Part shown: piece by piece, positions 28,061-38,251 of the stretch
Numbering within the stretch: the stretch's first letter is position 1
Layout of the letters: every line of letters starts with the position of its first letter
DNA from: Sporolactobacillus mangiferae
GTDB lineage: Bacteria; Bacillota; Bacilli; Bacillales; Sporolactobacillaceae
Length of the DNA: 64,000 nucleotides
Assembly: GCF_023336505.1 (NCBI RefSeq)
Contig: NZ_JAMAST010000003.1
Span: forward strand, 124,001-188,000
Reading direction: 5' to 3'
Notes under the pieces: model-generated
The model's database searches: none
What the model was told of the DNA's origin: nothing
The model's input: the letters and a program-made list of their open reading frames with translations, nothing else
Program-made: the position numbers and the translations under genes

Positions 28061-29013
28061 ATATTTTAGTCACCGGGGCTGCCGGATTCATCGGCTCTCA
28101 TTTATGTGAGCGGCTGCTTCGAGATAAAAAACATTTAGTAATTGGTATCGATGGATTGATCCACGACAAGGCGATCAAACAGCGTAATCTTGCTGCTTTA
28201 CTGAATGCGAGAAATCCTCGTTTCCGCTTTTTGCGTGCTAATCTGCTCGATGCAGATCTTCATCGACTGCTGCGCCATGTGGACGTTATCTATCATCTTG
28301 CCGGCATGCCCGGCGTACGCTCCAGCTGGGGGGAAGACTTTCGGCAATACGTGTCCAACAATATACTGGCGACTCAAAGACTGCTGGAAGCCTGCAAAAA
28401 CCAGCCTTTGAAAAAATTCATCTACGTCTCCACATCTTCCGTATATGGAGAAAAGTCTGGGAAAGTCTCTGAAGATGCTTCGCCCCACCCGCTTTCTCCA
28501 TACGGTGTCAGCAAGCTCTCATGTGAATATTTATGTCATGTCTATCAAAAAAATGAGGGCATACCGATTGTCATTCTGCGTTATTTCACCGTTTACGGAC
28601 CGAGACAGCGTCCTGACATGGCTTTTCACCGCTTTATTCGCTGCATTCTGGAAGGAAGGCCTGTTCCCGTATATGGTGATGGCAGGCAAAGCCGCGACTT
28701 CACGTTCATTGATGACTGTGTCGCGGGCACTGCATCCGTACTTGAAGCTACGGATGTGATTGGAGAAACGATAAATATCGGCGGAAAAGAACGCGCATCC
28801 GTCCTGGACATCATTGAACTTTTGCGACACTTGTTCCATAAAGAGGTTGAAATTCGTTTTGTCGGAGATCCCAAAGGCGAACCCAGACAGACATGGGCTG
28901 ATATCACCCAGGCAGGGAAACTCTTGAACTATCACCCGTTGACGGATCTGCGTTCAGGCCTGGCACGGGAAATCAATGATCTAAAAACCGTTTATAAGGA
29001 GCGAGAAGAATGA
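28057..29013 (+). CDS. ytcB: NAD-dependent nucleotide-sugar epimerase (YtcB-like)
   Basis: 318 residues of the extended short-chain dehydrogenase family: GAAGFIGSHLCERLL (NAD-binding), HLAGMPGVRSSW, STSSVYGEK and the YxxxK pair in YGVSKLSCEY, then ILRYFTVYGPRQRPDMAF. It probably acts on UDP-glucuronate (4-epimerase type) supplied by the preceding dehydrogenase. Overlaps both neighbours by 4 bp, so all three genes are translationally coupled. Confidence 0.88.
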   Translation: MNILVTGAAGFIGSHLCERLLRDKKHLVIGIDGLIHDKAIKQRNLAALLNARNPRFRFLRANLLDADLHRLLRHVDVIYHLAGMPGVRSSWGEDFRQYVSNNILATQRLLEACKNQPLKKFIYVSTSSVYGEKSGKVSEDASPHPLSPYGVSKLSCEYLCHVYQKNEGIPIVILRYFTVYGPRQRPDMAFHRFIRCILEGRPVPVYGDGRQSRDFTFIDDCVAGTASVLEATDVIGETINIGGKERASVLDIIELLRHLFHKEVEIRFVGDPKGEPRQTWADITQAGKLLNYHPLTDLRSGLAREINDLKTVYKEREE

Positions 29014-30227
29014 AACTGGCTTTAATCTGCACGGAAAAGCTTCCTTCACCTGCAATACGCGGTGGGGCCGTTCAGACAATGATTGACGGCGTGACACCTT
29101 TTCTGGCAAAACAGCATGATCTGACCATTTTCTCAATCACAGATCCATTGCTTCCGAATCGGGAAACCAGGAATACCGTTCACTATATCCGCTTCCCCAG
29201 CGAACATTATGGCGAGGATGTTGCCAGCGAGTTAAAACGGCACACATTTGATGTGATTCATGTTTTTAATCGTCCGAATCAGATTGCCAATTATAGAAAA
29301 TCTGCTCCAGAAAGCGGATTTGTCCTTGGCCTGCACAATGAAATGCTCAGTAAAAAGAAAATATCCGACGTGCATGGCCTTGAAGCGGTACGTGCTGCAG
29401 ATCAGATTGTTACGATCAGCGGCTATATTAAAAAAACAGTGCTTGATCGCTTCCCGGAAGCAGCATCAAAAATTCAGGTGGTTTACTCGGGTGTCGCTCT
29501 CAATCGTTTTATGCCTGCGTGGACACGCCGAGGTGCGGAGATCAGGCAGTACACACGCCAAAAGTACGGGATCAGGCATGGAAAAGCCATTCTTTTCGTC
29601 GGCAGACTCAGCCGCTCCAAAGGTCCGCATATACTGATTGATGCAATGAAACAGCTCGTGCGCCTCCATCCTGATACCACGCTCGTCATCGTCGGTGGCA
29701 AATGGTTCAGTGACGATCGGATAAATCCGTATGTCCGCGCTTTATATGAACGCGCAGAGCCACTGGGCGATCATGTGCTTTTCACCAAGTATGTGCCTGC
29801 AGAACAGATTCCTGAATTGTTCTCAGCTGCCGATGTTTTTGTATGCAGTTCACAATGGCAGGAACCTTTGGCACGCGTCCATTATGAAGCCATGGCTGCC
29901 GGAGTACCGATCATTACGACGAATCGCGGAGGAAATGCCGAGGTCATTCAGAATATGGAAAACGGTTTATTGATCGACGACTATCAGAACGTCAATGCAT
30001 TTGTCCAGTCCATTGATTTTTTGCTCAATGACCGCCGGACCGCGGATACACTTGCCAGGCGCGGTCGAGAGTATGTCGCGGCGCATCATCGGTTCGATCA
30101 GGTGGCCGAACGGTTGGACCGTGTGTACCACCGGGTGAGAAGCAGCCATTCGGATACGGAATCGGCCGCTTCCGCTCAGAACGACACAGACCCAGATTCA
30201 GTCATGAATACAGGTGCCGGAGCGTAA
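29010..30227 (+). CDS. ytcC: GT4 glycosyltransferase (YtcC/CotSA-like)
   Basis: 405 residues with a GT-B fold: N-terminal LICTEKLPSPAIRGGAVQTM, then VYSGVALNRFMP, LFVGRLSRSKGPHILIDAM and the nucleotide-sugar EX7E region CSSQWQEPLARVHYEAMAAG (about 283-302). It closely resembles the CotSA protein at 32050 and the two are probably ancient duplicates. Last gene of the trio; a terminator follows about 140 bp later. The Ser/Thr/Asp-rich C-terminal tail (about 375-405) is dispensable-looking. Expected to build spore-coat or crust glycan. Confidence 0.87.
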   Translation: MKLALICTEKLPSPAIRGGAVQTMIDGVTPFLAKQHDLTIFSITDPLLPNRETRNTVHYIRFPSEHYGEDVASELKRHTFDVIHVFNRPNQIANYRKSAPESGFVLGLHNEMLSKKKISDVHGLEAVRAADQIVTISGYIKKTVLDRFPEAASKIQVVYSGVALNRFMPAWTRRGAEIRQYTRQKYGIRHGKAILFVGRLSRSKGPHILIDAMKQLVRLHPDTTLVIVGGKWFSDDRINPYVRALYERAEPLGDHVLFTKYVPAEQIPELFSAADVFVCSSQWQEPLARVHYEAMAAGVPIITTNRGGNAEVIQNMENGLLIDDYQNVNAFVQSIDFLLNDRRTADTLARRGREYVAAHHRFDQVAERLDRVYHRVRSSHSDTESAASAQNDTDPDSVMNTGAGA

Positions 30228-30239
30228 CAAAAGAATCAT

Positions 30240-30356
30240 CGGATGTGCGGAGATGGCTGCGTTCGGCTTCTGGTGAAGGCGAAAACACGTTTTCATACTT
30301 ATGAAAATGAACAGAAGATGCAATCGTGACCTTAACAAGGCCTAAATTTATAGTAC
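30240..30356 (+). repeat. degenerate family 1 repeat
   Basis: Only patches remain: GGCTTCTGGTGAAGGCGAAA, CATACTTATGAAAATG and TTTATAGTACCA in the family 1 order. Weak copy. Confidence 0.4.
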
Positions 30357-30364
30357 CAGAAATA

Positions 30365-30402
30365 GAAAAGAGCAGGCATGGCGATTGTCCGCTCTTTTCA
30401 TT
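30365..30402 (+). terminator. terminator of ytcABC
   Basis: Stem GAAAAGAGC (30365-30373) with GCTCTTTTC (30391-30399), 17-nt loop, then ATTTGGTTTTG. Confidence 0.85.
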
Positions 30403-30472
30403 TGGTTTTGCTAAAATCCGCTGCTGTTTTTAATCGTTGCTCTGTATTCACTTGCTGCAGGTCAGATCGCTT

Positions 30473-30883
30473 TTACTTTATATATAATGAGATTAAATGC
30501 TGTGCAAGCCATGGTTTCTCTGGTGGATTCGTGTCCATAATGTAGCCTTCGTTCTCAGGCTCTCTTTCCTGTTTCTTGCTTGGTGCGGTACTCTGCTCTG
30601 CTTCAACAGTCTGTTTTTTCTTCTTTTCATGATTCTGATCCGGTTCTGTACCAGGCGTTTGAAGAGCCAATTGACGATCTGGCAATCGAGAAAGTTCACT
30701 CAGCGTCTTTGACGGCACGCCGGGCGGCGCAAAATTTTCGGATTGAATATCTGCTTCGGGATGGCTTAGAATACGCTCATATTCTGATGCGCTCCAGCCC
30801 ATTGACCCTGGTGGGGAAAAGCGATAGGCTTCAAGATCCACTTTGCGAATTTCAAATGTTTCATCGTCTACATGGTCAGCCAT
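30473..30883 (-). CDS. hypothetical coat-associated protein (YtxO-like position)
   Basis: 136 residues, hydrophilic and probably disordered: an acidic N-terminal part, a central proline- and glutamine-rich run and a Lys/Glu stretch (EKKKKQTVEAEQ), ending in a short hydrophobic LAQHLISLYIK. It overlaps the end of cotS by 8 bp, so it belongs to the cotSA-cotS operon, where B. subtilis carries ytxO. The similarity to YtxO is by position and character only; no domain is recognised. Confidence 0.6.
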   Translation of the reverse strand: MADHVDDETFEIRKVDLEAYRFSPPGSMGWSASEYERILSHPEADIQSENFAPPGVPSKTLSELSRLPDRQLALQTPGTEPDQNHEKKKKQTVEAEQSTAPSKKQEREPENEGYIMDTNPPEKPWLAQHLISLYIK

Positions 30884-31949
30884 CAGCGCTCCCCTCCTTT
30901 ATTTTCTGATAAATTGGGTCAAGTTGGCTCAGAAACTCTGTTTTTGAGTTTTCAACCGAGACAATCTTCCGGAAATTCATGAGGAATTTTTCATCACCCC
31001 ATGATTTCTTTTGGCCGAGATAATATTTATGCGCTATCGCGCAGAAAAGATGCGGGAATTTCAAATCTGTCCATAGGACACGATATTGCTCTTTGCTGAG
31101 CGGGTGGATGCTGTCGTAGGCACGAAGCAGGTCAACAGCGGTGTCCGTATCCCAGACATCCAGCTTCTTCATGAGCTTGTTCAAGATGATTCTCAGATCG
31201 CGTGCTGGAAGATCAATGGTAATCGAGTGCAGATCTTTCATGACGGCCTGCCCATTTTTTATCATCATACGCGCCATTGTATCGTCCTGCTGGCAGAACA
31301 CTCCTGAACGGATAGAAGCTTCCGTCCAATGGGCAAATCCGGATTGATCCAGTTCTTCCAGGGCTTCATAGCCGCGCTTCAGCATGCGATCGACCTGTTC
31401 AATGAATAGACGCGACCATTCATCTTCGGGATCTTTCTGAGCTATTTTTTTATTGTCCTCAAGCTCCTGAATCTTCCAGCGATACAGTTTCTTCCATTTG
31501 CCGATTCGTGTCCGGCGCTTGCTTCCGGACGGGGGGAGGTACCCCTCGGAAGCATGATGGAAAGCCCCCGTAAACTTCATGGCTTTAATCATATGCTGTT
31601 TATTGTAATAGAGCAGCGGCTCACCTTCCAGCGCTTCATATAGAAGGTAGACATGATCACCGCCCGACAGACAAAGACTCCCTTGCGCGGTCGGAATCAG
31701 TCTGGCAATCGGCAATCCGTTATTTTGCAGATGCCAGTGCGCACCGGCGATAAAAAGCATGCGCTTTGGATTAATATATTCCTGTCTTAAAATCATAGGA
31801 CCCTCTTGCGATTCAATCAGCCATTTTGATCGCCCGCCGCGCGTATCGAGCAGCTTGACTGACTTCGGATGGATCGGGTAATAGGCAAAAACAGCTTTTA
31901 AGTCATCATAGCTTTTTGCCAGCGCTTTCTCGTAATTTGTATTTTCCAC
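30876..31949 (-). CDS. cotS: spore coat protein, CotS kinase-like family
   Basis: 357 residues from GTG 31949, preceded by GGGGAG at 5 nt; an upstream GTG at 31988 is possible. The CotS/YutH/CotI family has an aminoglycoside-phosphotransferase-like fold; visible landmarks are KLLDTRGGRSKWLIESQEG, MILRQEYINPKRM and the C-terminal lobe TIDLPARDLRIILNKLMKK. The catalytic HxDxxxxN is degenerate here (the region around GVFCQQDDTMARMMI), so activity is doubtful. Sits behind cotSA as in B. subtilis. Expected to be a sporulation-specific coat protein. Confidence 0.82.
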   Translation of the reverse strand: MENTNYEKALAKSYDDLKAVFAYYPIHPKSVKLLDTRGGRSKWLIESQEGPMILRQEYINPKRMLFIAGAHWHLQNNGLPIARLIPTAQGSLCLSGGDHVYLLYEALEGEPLLYYNKQHMIKAMKFTGAFHHASEGYLPPSGSKRRTRIGKWKKLYRWKIQELEDNKKIAQKDPEDEWSRLFIEQVDRMLKRGYEALEELDQSGFAHWTEASIRSGVFCQQDDTMARMMIKNGQAVMKDLHSITIDLPARDLRIILNKLMKKLDVWDTDTAVDLLRAYDSIHPLSKEQYRVLWTDLKFPHLFCAIAHKYYLGQKKSWGDEKFLMNFRKIVSVENSKTEFLSQLDPIYQKIKEGSADG

Positions 31950-32049
31950 ACAGACTCCCCATTTCACTGCGTGATCTTGTTCGTACACCTGCTCGGCTCA
32001 GGCACTGACGCAGTCATATTTTTTCTGCTCCATTCCTTCGGGCAGCTAC

Positions 32050-33180
32050 TCATGCTTTCTGGTATACTTCCAGCAGCTGATCCGCGACTCTCTGCCACCC
32101 ATATTTCTGCTCAGCAATCCGGCGACCGTTGCGCCCCATCTGTGCTCTTACATCTTCATGGTCAAACAGATCGTTGATGGCATGCGCGTACTCCTGCGGA
32201 TCATCGAATCGGTCGATAATGAGCCCGTTTCTTCCTTCTTCAATGACTTCAGCGTTGCCGCCCCGATTGGTCGTGATGATCGGCAGTCCGGCGGCCATGG
32301 CCTCATAGTGAACACGTGCCAGCGGTTCCTGCCATTGGGAGCAGCATACAAAGAGATCTGCCATCGAGTAAAGGTTAGGGATATCCCGAGGTTTGATAAA
32401 TTTTATAAAAGTTACCTGTTCAGGATGCATGGCGCCAAGTGTATAGAGATGACGCACGTAATTATTCACTTTGTCATCGTCAAACCATTTTGACCCGACA
32501 AAGACAAGCATCGCATCCGGATGTTTGTCGGCGATTTCGGGAATCGCCTGAAGAAGAATATGCGGCCCTTTTACTTTACTTAACCGCCCCACGAAAAGGA
32601 CAATCCTTTTCCCCTCGAGCTGGGCACGTGCTCTCATTTCTTTTCTGATCGCGCGGCCCTGATCAGTCCAGGCAGGATGATACGCGGCCAAATCCACGCC
32701 CGAATAGACCGTTCGTGTTTTATCTTTGGCTTCGGGAAATCTTTGCGTAATCGTCTTTCCAATAAAATCGCTGACCGTAACCATACCGGCGATATTGCGA
32801 ACGCATGCCGTGCCGTCTTCTTCACTGATCTTCCCTTCAGCGAACATCTCATTGTGTACGCTGAGAATGAATTTACTGTCCTGCGCTGCTTCTTTTAACC
32901 GGCTGATCCACGCAGGCCTGTTGCAGACATGGATCAAATCATAGTGATTTTTCCTGAGTGTATCGGCTAAATCATCCAGATAATGCTCTTTATTTAATCG
33001 GATATAGTGAACACCGCGAGCCGTTTCATCGTTCTCAAGACGAGGATCCCTGATCGAGAAAACAGTCACCTGATGCTGCCTGGCGATCAGTTCAGCAGTT
33101 GATTGAATGTATATTTGTATCGCTCCGCCCCGTATAGCCGGCACAGGCAGCTTTTCGGTTGCAATCATTGCAATGTTCAT
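32050..33180 (-). CDS. cotSA: spore coat glycosyltransferase CotSA
   Basis: 376 residues, GT4 family: MNIAMIATEKLPVPAIRGGA at the start, VYSGVDLAAYHPAWTDQGR, LFVGRLSKVKGPHILLQAI, CCSQWQEPLARVHYEAMAAG and TTNRGGNAEVIEEGRNG in order. Very similar in layout to the YtcC-like protein at 29010 and of normal CotSA length (377 in B. subtilis). First gene of cotSA-cotS-hypothetical. AAGGAGGGG stands before the ATG. Expected to act in the mother cell during coat assembly. Confidence 0.88.
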   Translation of the reverse strand: MNIAMIATEKLPVPAIRGGAIQIYIQSTAELIARQHQVTVFSIRDPRLENDETARGVHYIRLNKEHYLDDLADTLRKNHYDLIHVCNRPAWISRLKEAAQDSKFILSVHNEMFAEGKISEEDGTACVRNIAGMVTVSDFIGKTITQRFPEAKDKTRTVYSGVDLAAYHPAWTDQGRAIRKEMRARAQLEGKRIVLFVGRLSKVKGPHILLQAIPEIADKHPDAMLVFVGSKWFDDDKVNNYVRHLYTLGAMHPEQVTFIKFIKPRDIPNLYSMADLFVCCSQWQEPLARVHYEAMAAGLPIITTNRGGNAEVIEEGRNGLIIDRFDDPQEYAHAINDLFDHEDVRAQMGRNGRRIAEQKYGWQRVADQLLEVYQKA

Positions 33181-33320
33181 AAAGTGCCCCTCCTTAACGA
33201 GAAGTTTACCGTCTCTTAATCTTCATCATACGGAACACCGGACACCGGCGTGCACATTTCCCATTGCCTGGGGGAAAAAAGGGCACTCATCCATATTTTG
33301 CAAAAGACGGACAAATAAAT

Positions 33321-33349
33321 CGCAATGCGAAGTATCCGGCCATACATTA
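33321..33349 (+). promoter_or_regulatory. possible sigma-K promoter before the CotI-like gene
   Basis: CATACATTA (33341-33349) fits the sigma-K -10 pattern CATAnnnTA exactly; a GCAA at 33322-33325 would be a poor -35. Sporulation control of the coat gene makes it plausible. Confidence 0.35.
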
Positions 33350-33455
33350 TTAAGGTATCTATGTGTTTCATTCATCAGGAGGATTTGCAGGGAAATGTTT
33401 TCCCTTGCCGATTATGCCACTTGTCGTCAGAGGGTTTTATTTCCGCATCCCCTGA

Positions 33456-34670
<1,215 letters not shown>

Positions 34671-34735
34671 GCCGAACAAAGTACCGATGGTCTCAGGCAT
34701 TGCCGGAGGCTAATCGTGCGTTGAAATACGGACAA

Positions 34736-34778
34736 ACCGACGAATGAGAAAGCTGCCTCATTCGCCGGTCAGTTTTCT
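34736..34778 (+). terminator. terminator of the CotI-like gene
   Basis: 13-bp stem with one mismatch, 34736-34748 with 34757-34769, followed by CAGTTTTCT. Confidence 0.8.
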
Positions 34779-35023
34779 CTATCATCATTTTCGTAAAGCA
34801 TTTTCAATGTTTGCATGTGCCAAGAATGTGCTTCATACGATTCTTCAAAAAAGTGGTTCAGAAATTCAATCATAAAGCGGTGCCTTTTCATTATTATACA
34901 ATCCTGCTTTGCTGACGCAGTATGCTTTTTCATTCAGATCGTCCGTTTACCGGTTTGGTCGTGTCTCCGCAAAGATGCTGTTATAATGAAAAGCGGATAA
35001 AACAAATAACGGAGGTCCTGTCT

Positions 35024-35860
35024 GTGTCTTTGCTTGAACAGCCGATCTGGCGCGTAATCGATCAGTCAACACTTGGTGCCGGATTCGATGGCAGGCAGTC
35101 ATTCGCGACTGATGACGCCATCTGCCAATCGGCCGGCGCTGGCGAGTCTCCATGTACTGCAAGACTGTGGGTACACCACAAAACCGTCATGCTTGGTATT
35201 CAGGACACGAAACTTCCGCATCTCCGGGAAGGGCTCGATGTTCTGCGTCAGCACGATTTCCATTTTATCGTGCGCAATTCAGGCGGACTTGCCGTTGTCC
35301 TCGATGAAGGCGTCCTGAATCTCTCTTTGATTTTTTCCGAAAAAGATCACTTACTGACTATAGATGATGGATTTCAGGCAATGGTCGACTTTATTCAGAC
35401 GATGCTCACACCACTTGGCATTATGTTCGAATATGGGGAAATCACCCGTTCTTATTGCCCGGGGCGTTATGATCTCAGCTGCGGCGGCCGTAAATTTGCC
35501 GGCATTTCTCAACGCCGTCTCCGGCAGGGGGTTGCCGTACAGATCTATTTATGCGTGTCCGGCAGCGGGTCAGGCCGCGCACGCATGATTCGCGAATTCT
35601 ACAGACACGGGCTGCAAGGCGAGCACACAGCTTTTGTTTATCCCGACATCGATCCGAATGTCATGGCATCGCTTGAAGAAATCGGAAAAAAGAGCTATAC
35701 AATGGCGGAGATGGGGCATGCAGTTCTTACCACCCTGCAGTCTTTCGGGCAGGTTCATATGGCATCATCGCTGTCTCCTGAGGAAACACGCTACTTCGGG
35801 CAATACTATGAGCGCATGATCCGACGAAATCAAAAATTACTCGAAACAGGCGCGCCTTGA
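35024..35860 (+). CDS. lipL: octanoyl-[GcvH]:protein N-octanoyltransferase
   Basis: 278 residues (B. subtilis LipL/YwfL is 281) from GTG 35024, chosen because GGAGG lies 8 nt upstream. The cofactor-transferase fold shows RNSGGLAVVLDEGVLNLSL (substrate loop) and RSYCPGRYDLSCGGRKFAGISQRR around residues 142-165, with the catalytic cysteine in SYCPG and the conserved lysine in GGRKFAG. It moves octanoyl groups from GcvH to E2 subunits of keto-acid dehydrogenases in the lipoate relay. In Bacillus it lies close to pta and hemQ; here those are 16 kb away. Confidence 0.93.
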   Translation: MSLLEQPIWRVIDQSTLGAGFDGRQSFATDDAICQSAGAGESPCTARLWVHHKTVMLGIQDTKLPHLREGLDVLRQHDFHFIVRNSGGLAVVLDEGVLNLSLIFSEKDHLLTIDDGFQAMVDFIQTMLTPLGIMFEYGEITRSYCPGRYDLSCGGRKFAGISQRRLRQGVAVQIYLCVSGSGSGRARMIREFYRHGLQGEHTAFVYPDIDPNVMASLEEIGKKSYTMAEMGHAVLTTLQSFGQVHMASSLSPEETRYFGQYYERMIRRNQKLLETGAP

Positions 35861-35866
35861 CGTCCG

Positions 35867-35965
35867 ATTAGAAAACTTGGCTTCGCCAAGCCTTTGACAC
35901 GAGCGAAGCCGCCGCCCGCGCTTATAACTATAATCCGCTGAATTTTATACTTTCTTATAGCACAA
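35867..35965 (+). repeat. dispersed intergenic repeat, family 1, copy D
   Basis: ATTAGAAAACTTGGCTTCGC at the left, GAGCGAAGCCGCCGCCCGCG centre, TATAATCCGCTGAATTTTAT and ACTTTCTTATAGCACAA right. The GGCTTCGCC/GCGAAGCC arms show compensatory variation compared with GGCTTTGCC/GGCAAAG in other copies. Confidence 0.85.
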
Positions 35966-36022
35966 AAAATAATCATGCACGAAAACTTTAATAAAGCAAT
36001 GAACAAGGAAAGGCGAGAAATC

Positions 36023-36631
36023 ATGCGATGGTTAATTAAAGGAGGCGGCATTGCTGCTGCCCTGTTCTTGGCGTTCACACTGACCGCAACCCTGCCATCC
36101 TTTCACTCAGTGCGGATCTCCAGGGCTGGTACTCAAAAAACAGCTCATGCGATTCAGAAGAAACCAGTTGGGCATCAGGCCGTTCCGGTCAGCTGGGACA
36201 GGCCTTCGGGGGGCAGCTATCCCGTACTGAAAAAAAACGAGCAGATCTGGATTGATGTCTCCGTCAAAAATCAGAGAGTGTATATAAAAAAAGGGCAGGA
36301 GACTCTGTATACAATGATTGCATCCACCGGGCTGGATACGAATCCGGATACCACGACGCCGACAGGTACATATTATGTTCAGGCTGAACGCGGCAAGTGG
36401 TTTTATTCACCAAAATATAAAGAAGGTGCCGAATACTGGGTATCCTGGAAGAATCACGGCGAGTTTCTTTTCCACAGCGTACCAATGGATGAAAACAGGC
36501 ACATTCTGGCTGCTGATGCGGCAAAACTTGGACAGAAGGATTCTCACGGCTGCATTCACCTGACCGTACCTGATGCCAAATGGATTTACGAGCATATACC
36601 CTATGATACAAAAGTAGTGATTCATAGCTGA
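36023..36631 (+). CDS. L,D-transpeptidase (YkuD family), exported
   Basis: 202 residues from ATG 36023, with AAGGAAAGG upstream. An N-terminal membrane/signal segment (IAAALFLAFTLTATLPSF, about 10-27) precedes a spacer, then the YkuD domain starting EQIWIDVSVKNQRVYIKK (about 70-87). The catalytic centre is the His in FLFHSVPMD and the cysteine motif SHGCIHL (about 176-182). Such enzymes cross-link peptidoglycan stems outside the membrane and resist most beta-lactams. No LysM domain. Flanked by two copies of the family 1 repeat. Confidence 0.9.
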   Translation: MRWLIKGGGIAAALFLAFTLTATLPSFHSVRISRAGTQKTAHAIQKKPVGHQAVPVSWDRPSGGSYPVLKKNEQIWIDVSVKNQRVYIKKGQETLYTMIASTGLDTNPDTTTPTGTYYVQAERGKWFYSPKYKEGAEYWVSWKNHGEFLFHSVPMDENRHILAADAAKLGQKDSHGCIHLTVPDAKWIYEHIPYDTKVVIHS

Positions 36632-36710
36632 CCAAATGGTGCTGTGATTTTACCGTCGATTTCCCGGTTCATTTTGGTACGCGAATCTACTGAAAACAAG
36701 CACCAGCCAG

Positions 36711-36808
36711 ATTAGAAAACCTGACTTCACCAAGACTTTGACACGGACGAAACCGCCGTCGCACTTATACTATTTTCCTTAAATTTTATATACTTTCTTA
36801 TAGTACAA
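36711..36808 (+). repeat. dispersed intergenic repeat, family 1, copy E
   Basis: ATTAGAAAACCTGACTTCAC at the left, GGACGAAACCGCCGTCGCAC centre, TACTTTCTTATAGTACAA right. Copies D and E bracket the L,D-transpeptidase gene in the same orientation, 750 bp apart. Confidence 0.82.
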
Positions 36809-36814
36809 GTAAAA

Positions 36815-36856
36815 GAAGCATCCGTCTTATCCTGCGTGCAGGTAAGATGGATGCTT
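36815..36856. terminator. strong hairpin terminator between convergent genes
   Basis: An almost perfect 20-bp stem (36815-36835 with 36837-36856; core AAGCATCC/GGATGCTT), with T-rich sequence on both sides (leftwards TTCTTTTAC, rightwards CCTTTCTGTTT). Serves the small leftward gene and perhaps the L,D-transpeptidase. Confidence 0.8.
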
Positions 36857-36877
36857 CCTTTCTGTTTCATTTGATCA

Positions 36878-37129
36878 TCACGCCGGTACAAAAGATTTTC
36901 GCAGTTGTCGGACATGGTTCCCTTCGACAACCACCAGACATTCTTTCTCACGCGACAGCTGTTCAATGAGTGCATTGAGCCATTCTGAACGCTTTTTTAT
37001 ATGTTTCACTTGATTCTTTCCGTATATATAGACATTCTGACCCAATCGCTCGCAGTATTTATAGAAGCGGATCATTTCCTTGACGTGGAACGCCGTCGCA
37101 TAAACTTTAAAAGAAAAAATGTTCTTCAT
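36878..37129 (-). CDS. small hypothetical protein, faintly HPr-like
   Basis: 83 residues from ATG 37129 with AGGAGG upstream. Basic, without membrane segments. The pattern of FYKYCERLGQNVYIYG then a central helix and ECLVVVEGNH loosely recalls the alternation of helices and strands in HPr-fold proteins, but the active-site His and regulatory Ser are absent. Alone on its transcript, ending at the strong hairpin at 36815. Function unknown. Confidence 0.55.
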   Translation of the reverse strand: MKNIFSFKVYATAFHVKEMIRFYKYCERLGQNVYIYGKNQVKHIKKRSEWLNALIEQLSREKECLVVVEGNHVRQLRKSFVPA

Positions 37130-37294
37130 AAGTGAATTCTCCTCCTGAAACAATGCACCATCTTTATTGAATACATTCATCTTACCTGTTCATTATGAAC
37201 TTTTTCTTAACGCACGGGAGGAAATTGAAAGCATTTCATCAACTTTGGAAAAAGGACCATAAATCAGGATCCGTTACTCAGAAAAGGCATGCCG

Positions 37295-38251
37295 TTAAGC
37301 TTTAATGTCACGCCGCGTATAGAATGCCCAGCCGACAAGAACAAAGATCGCGTAATAAACGGCAAGTACGGTCAGCGAAAAACCGAGCGTCATCTCTTCA
37401 CGCAGCGGTGTTCCGGTTGTGTATTGTGTCAAATCTGTATTGGCAAACAGGACATATTTCACCCAGTCAAATTTTTGCAGTAATTGAATGACAATGGATG
37501 AAGCCATCATTGTAAAGATGGACAGTCCGATCGCAAGCCCTCCGTTGCGGAATGCGGCGGCAATTAATCCGGCGAAGGTGACCATCATAAACAGCGACAC
37601 ACAATTCAGCAGATAGCCCTTCCATACTTCAAGCATCCAGCTGGACTGGTAAACCGCACCATCAGCATAGCCGAGATAAGCGTCGCCCGCACCGCTGAAC
37701 CCGAACAAAATGCCGCCAATCAGCCACGAAGCCAGAAACAGTGCGATCAGACAGACAACCGTAAATAAAAGCGCTGAAATATATTTCGACAACAGTATTT
37801 CCGTACGATAGATCGGCCGAATCAGTAGCAGCTTGATGGTGCCGGTGTCAAACTCGCTGGCAATAGATGTGGATACAACGATAATCGTGAAAATGCTGAT
37901 GACCATTACCATATTCGCTGCCGCATCCTGAACAAAATCCCATATAGATTCTCCCCGATGCGGTTTCAGATTATGATCGATGCGATACTCATTGATGGCA
38001 ATACTTTTCTTATAGTAATCTACCGCCTGCTTATTTCCTTTTACAGAAGCCATCTGTTTTTCCAGGTTCTTATTCTCCTGGGTCAGCGTCTGTTTCCAGT
38101 TCGGATCGTTTTTCGGCTGATCAACGCTATATTTAATAATCAACCCTGCCGCCAGAATTAAGCCTAATAGAATAATGATCATGACCTTTGCCGAACTTCT
38201 GCGATAAATTTTCATATTTTCATTCTGAAGCAAGCCGAAAAAATTACTCAA
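37295..38251 (-). CDS. yhcI: ABC-2 type permease (YhcI-like)
   Basis: 318 residues from TTG 38251, which lies inside the end of the preceding gene (8-bp overlap) after GGGGGGAAGAG. One N-terminal helix (about 24-43), a long soluble loop (about 45-115) and five more helices make the ABC-2 permease layout of YhcI. It is the membrane partner of the ATPase before it. Last gene of yhcE-F-G-H-I, the same order as in B. subtilis. Substrate unknown. Confidence 0.85.
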   Translation of the reverse strand: MSNFFGLLQNENMKIYRRSSAKVMIIILLGLILAAGLIIKYSVDQPKNDPNWKQTLTQENKNLEKQMASVKGNKQAVDYYKKSIAINEYRIDHNLKPHRGESIWDFVQDAAANMVMVISIFTIIVVSTSIASEFDTGTIKLLLIRPIYRTEILLSKYISALLFTVVCLIALFLASWLIGGILFGFSGAGDAYLGYADGAVYQSSWMLEVWKGYLLNCVSLFMMVTFAGLIAAAFRNGGLAIGLSIFTMMASSIVIQLLQKFDWVKYVLFANTDLTQYTTGTPLREEMTLGFSLTVLAVYYAIFVLVGWAFYTRRDIKA

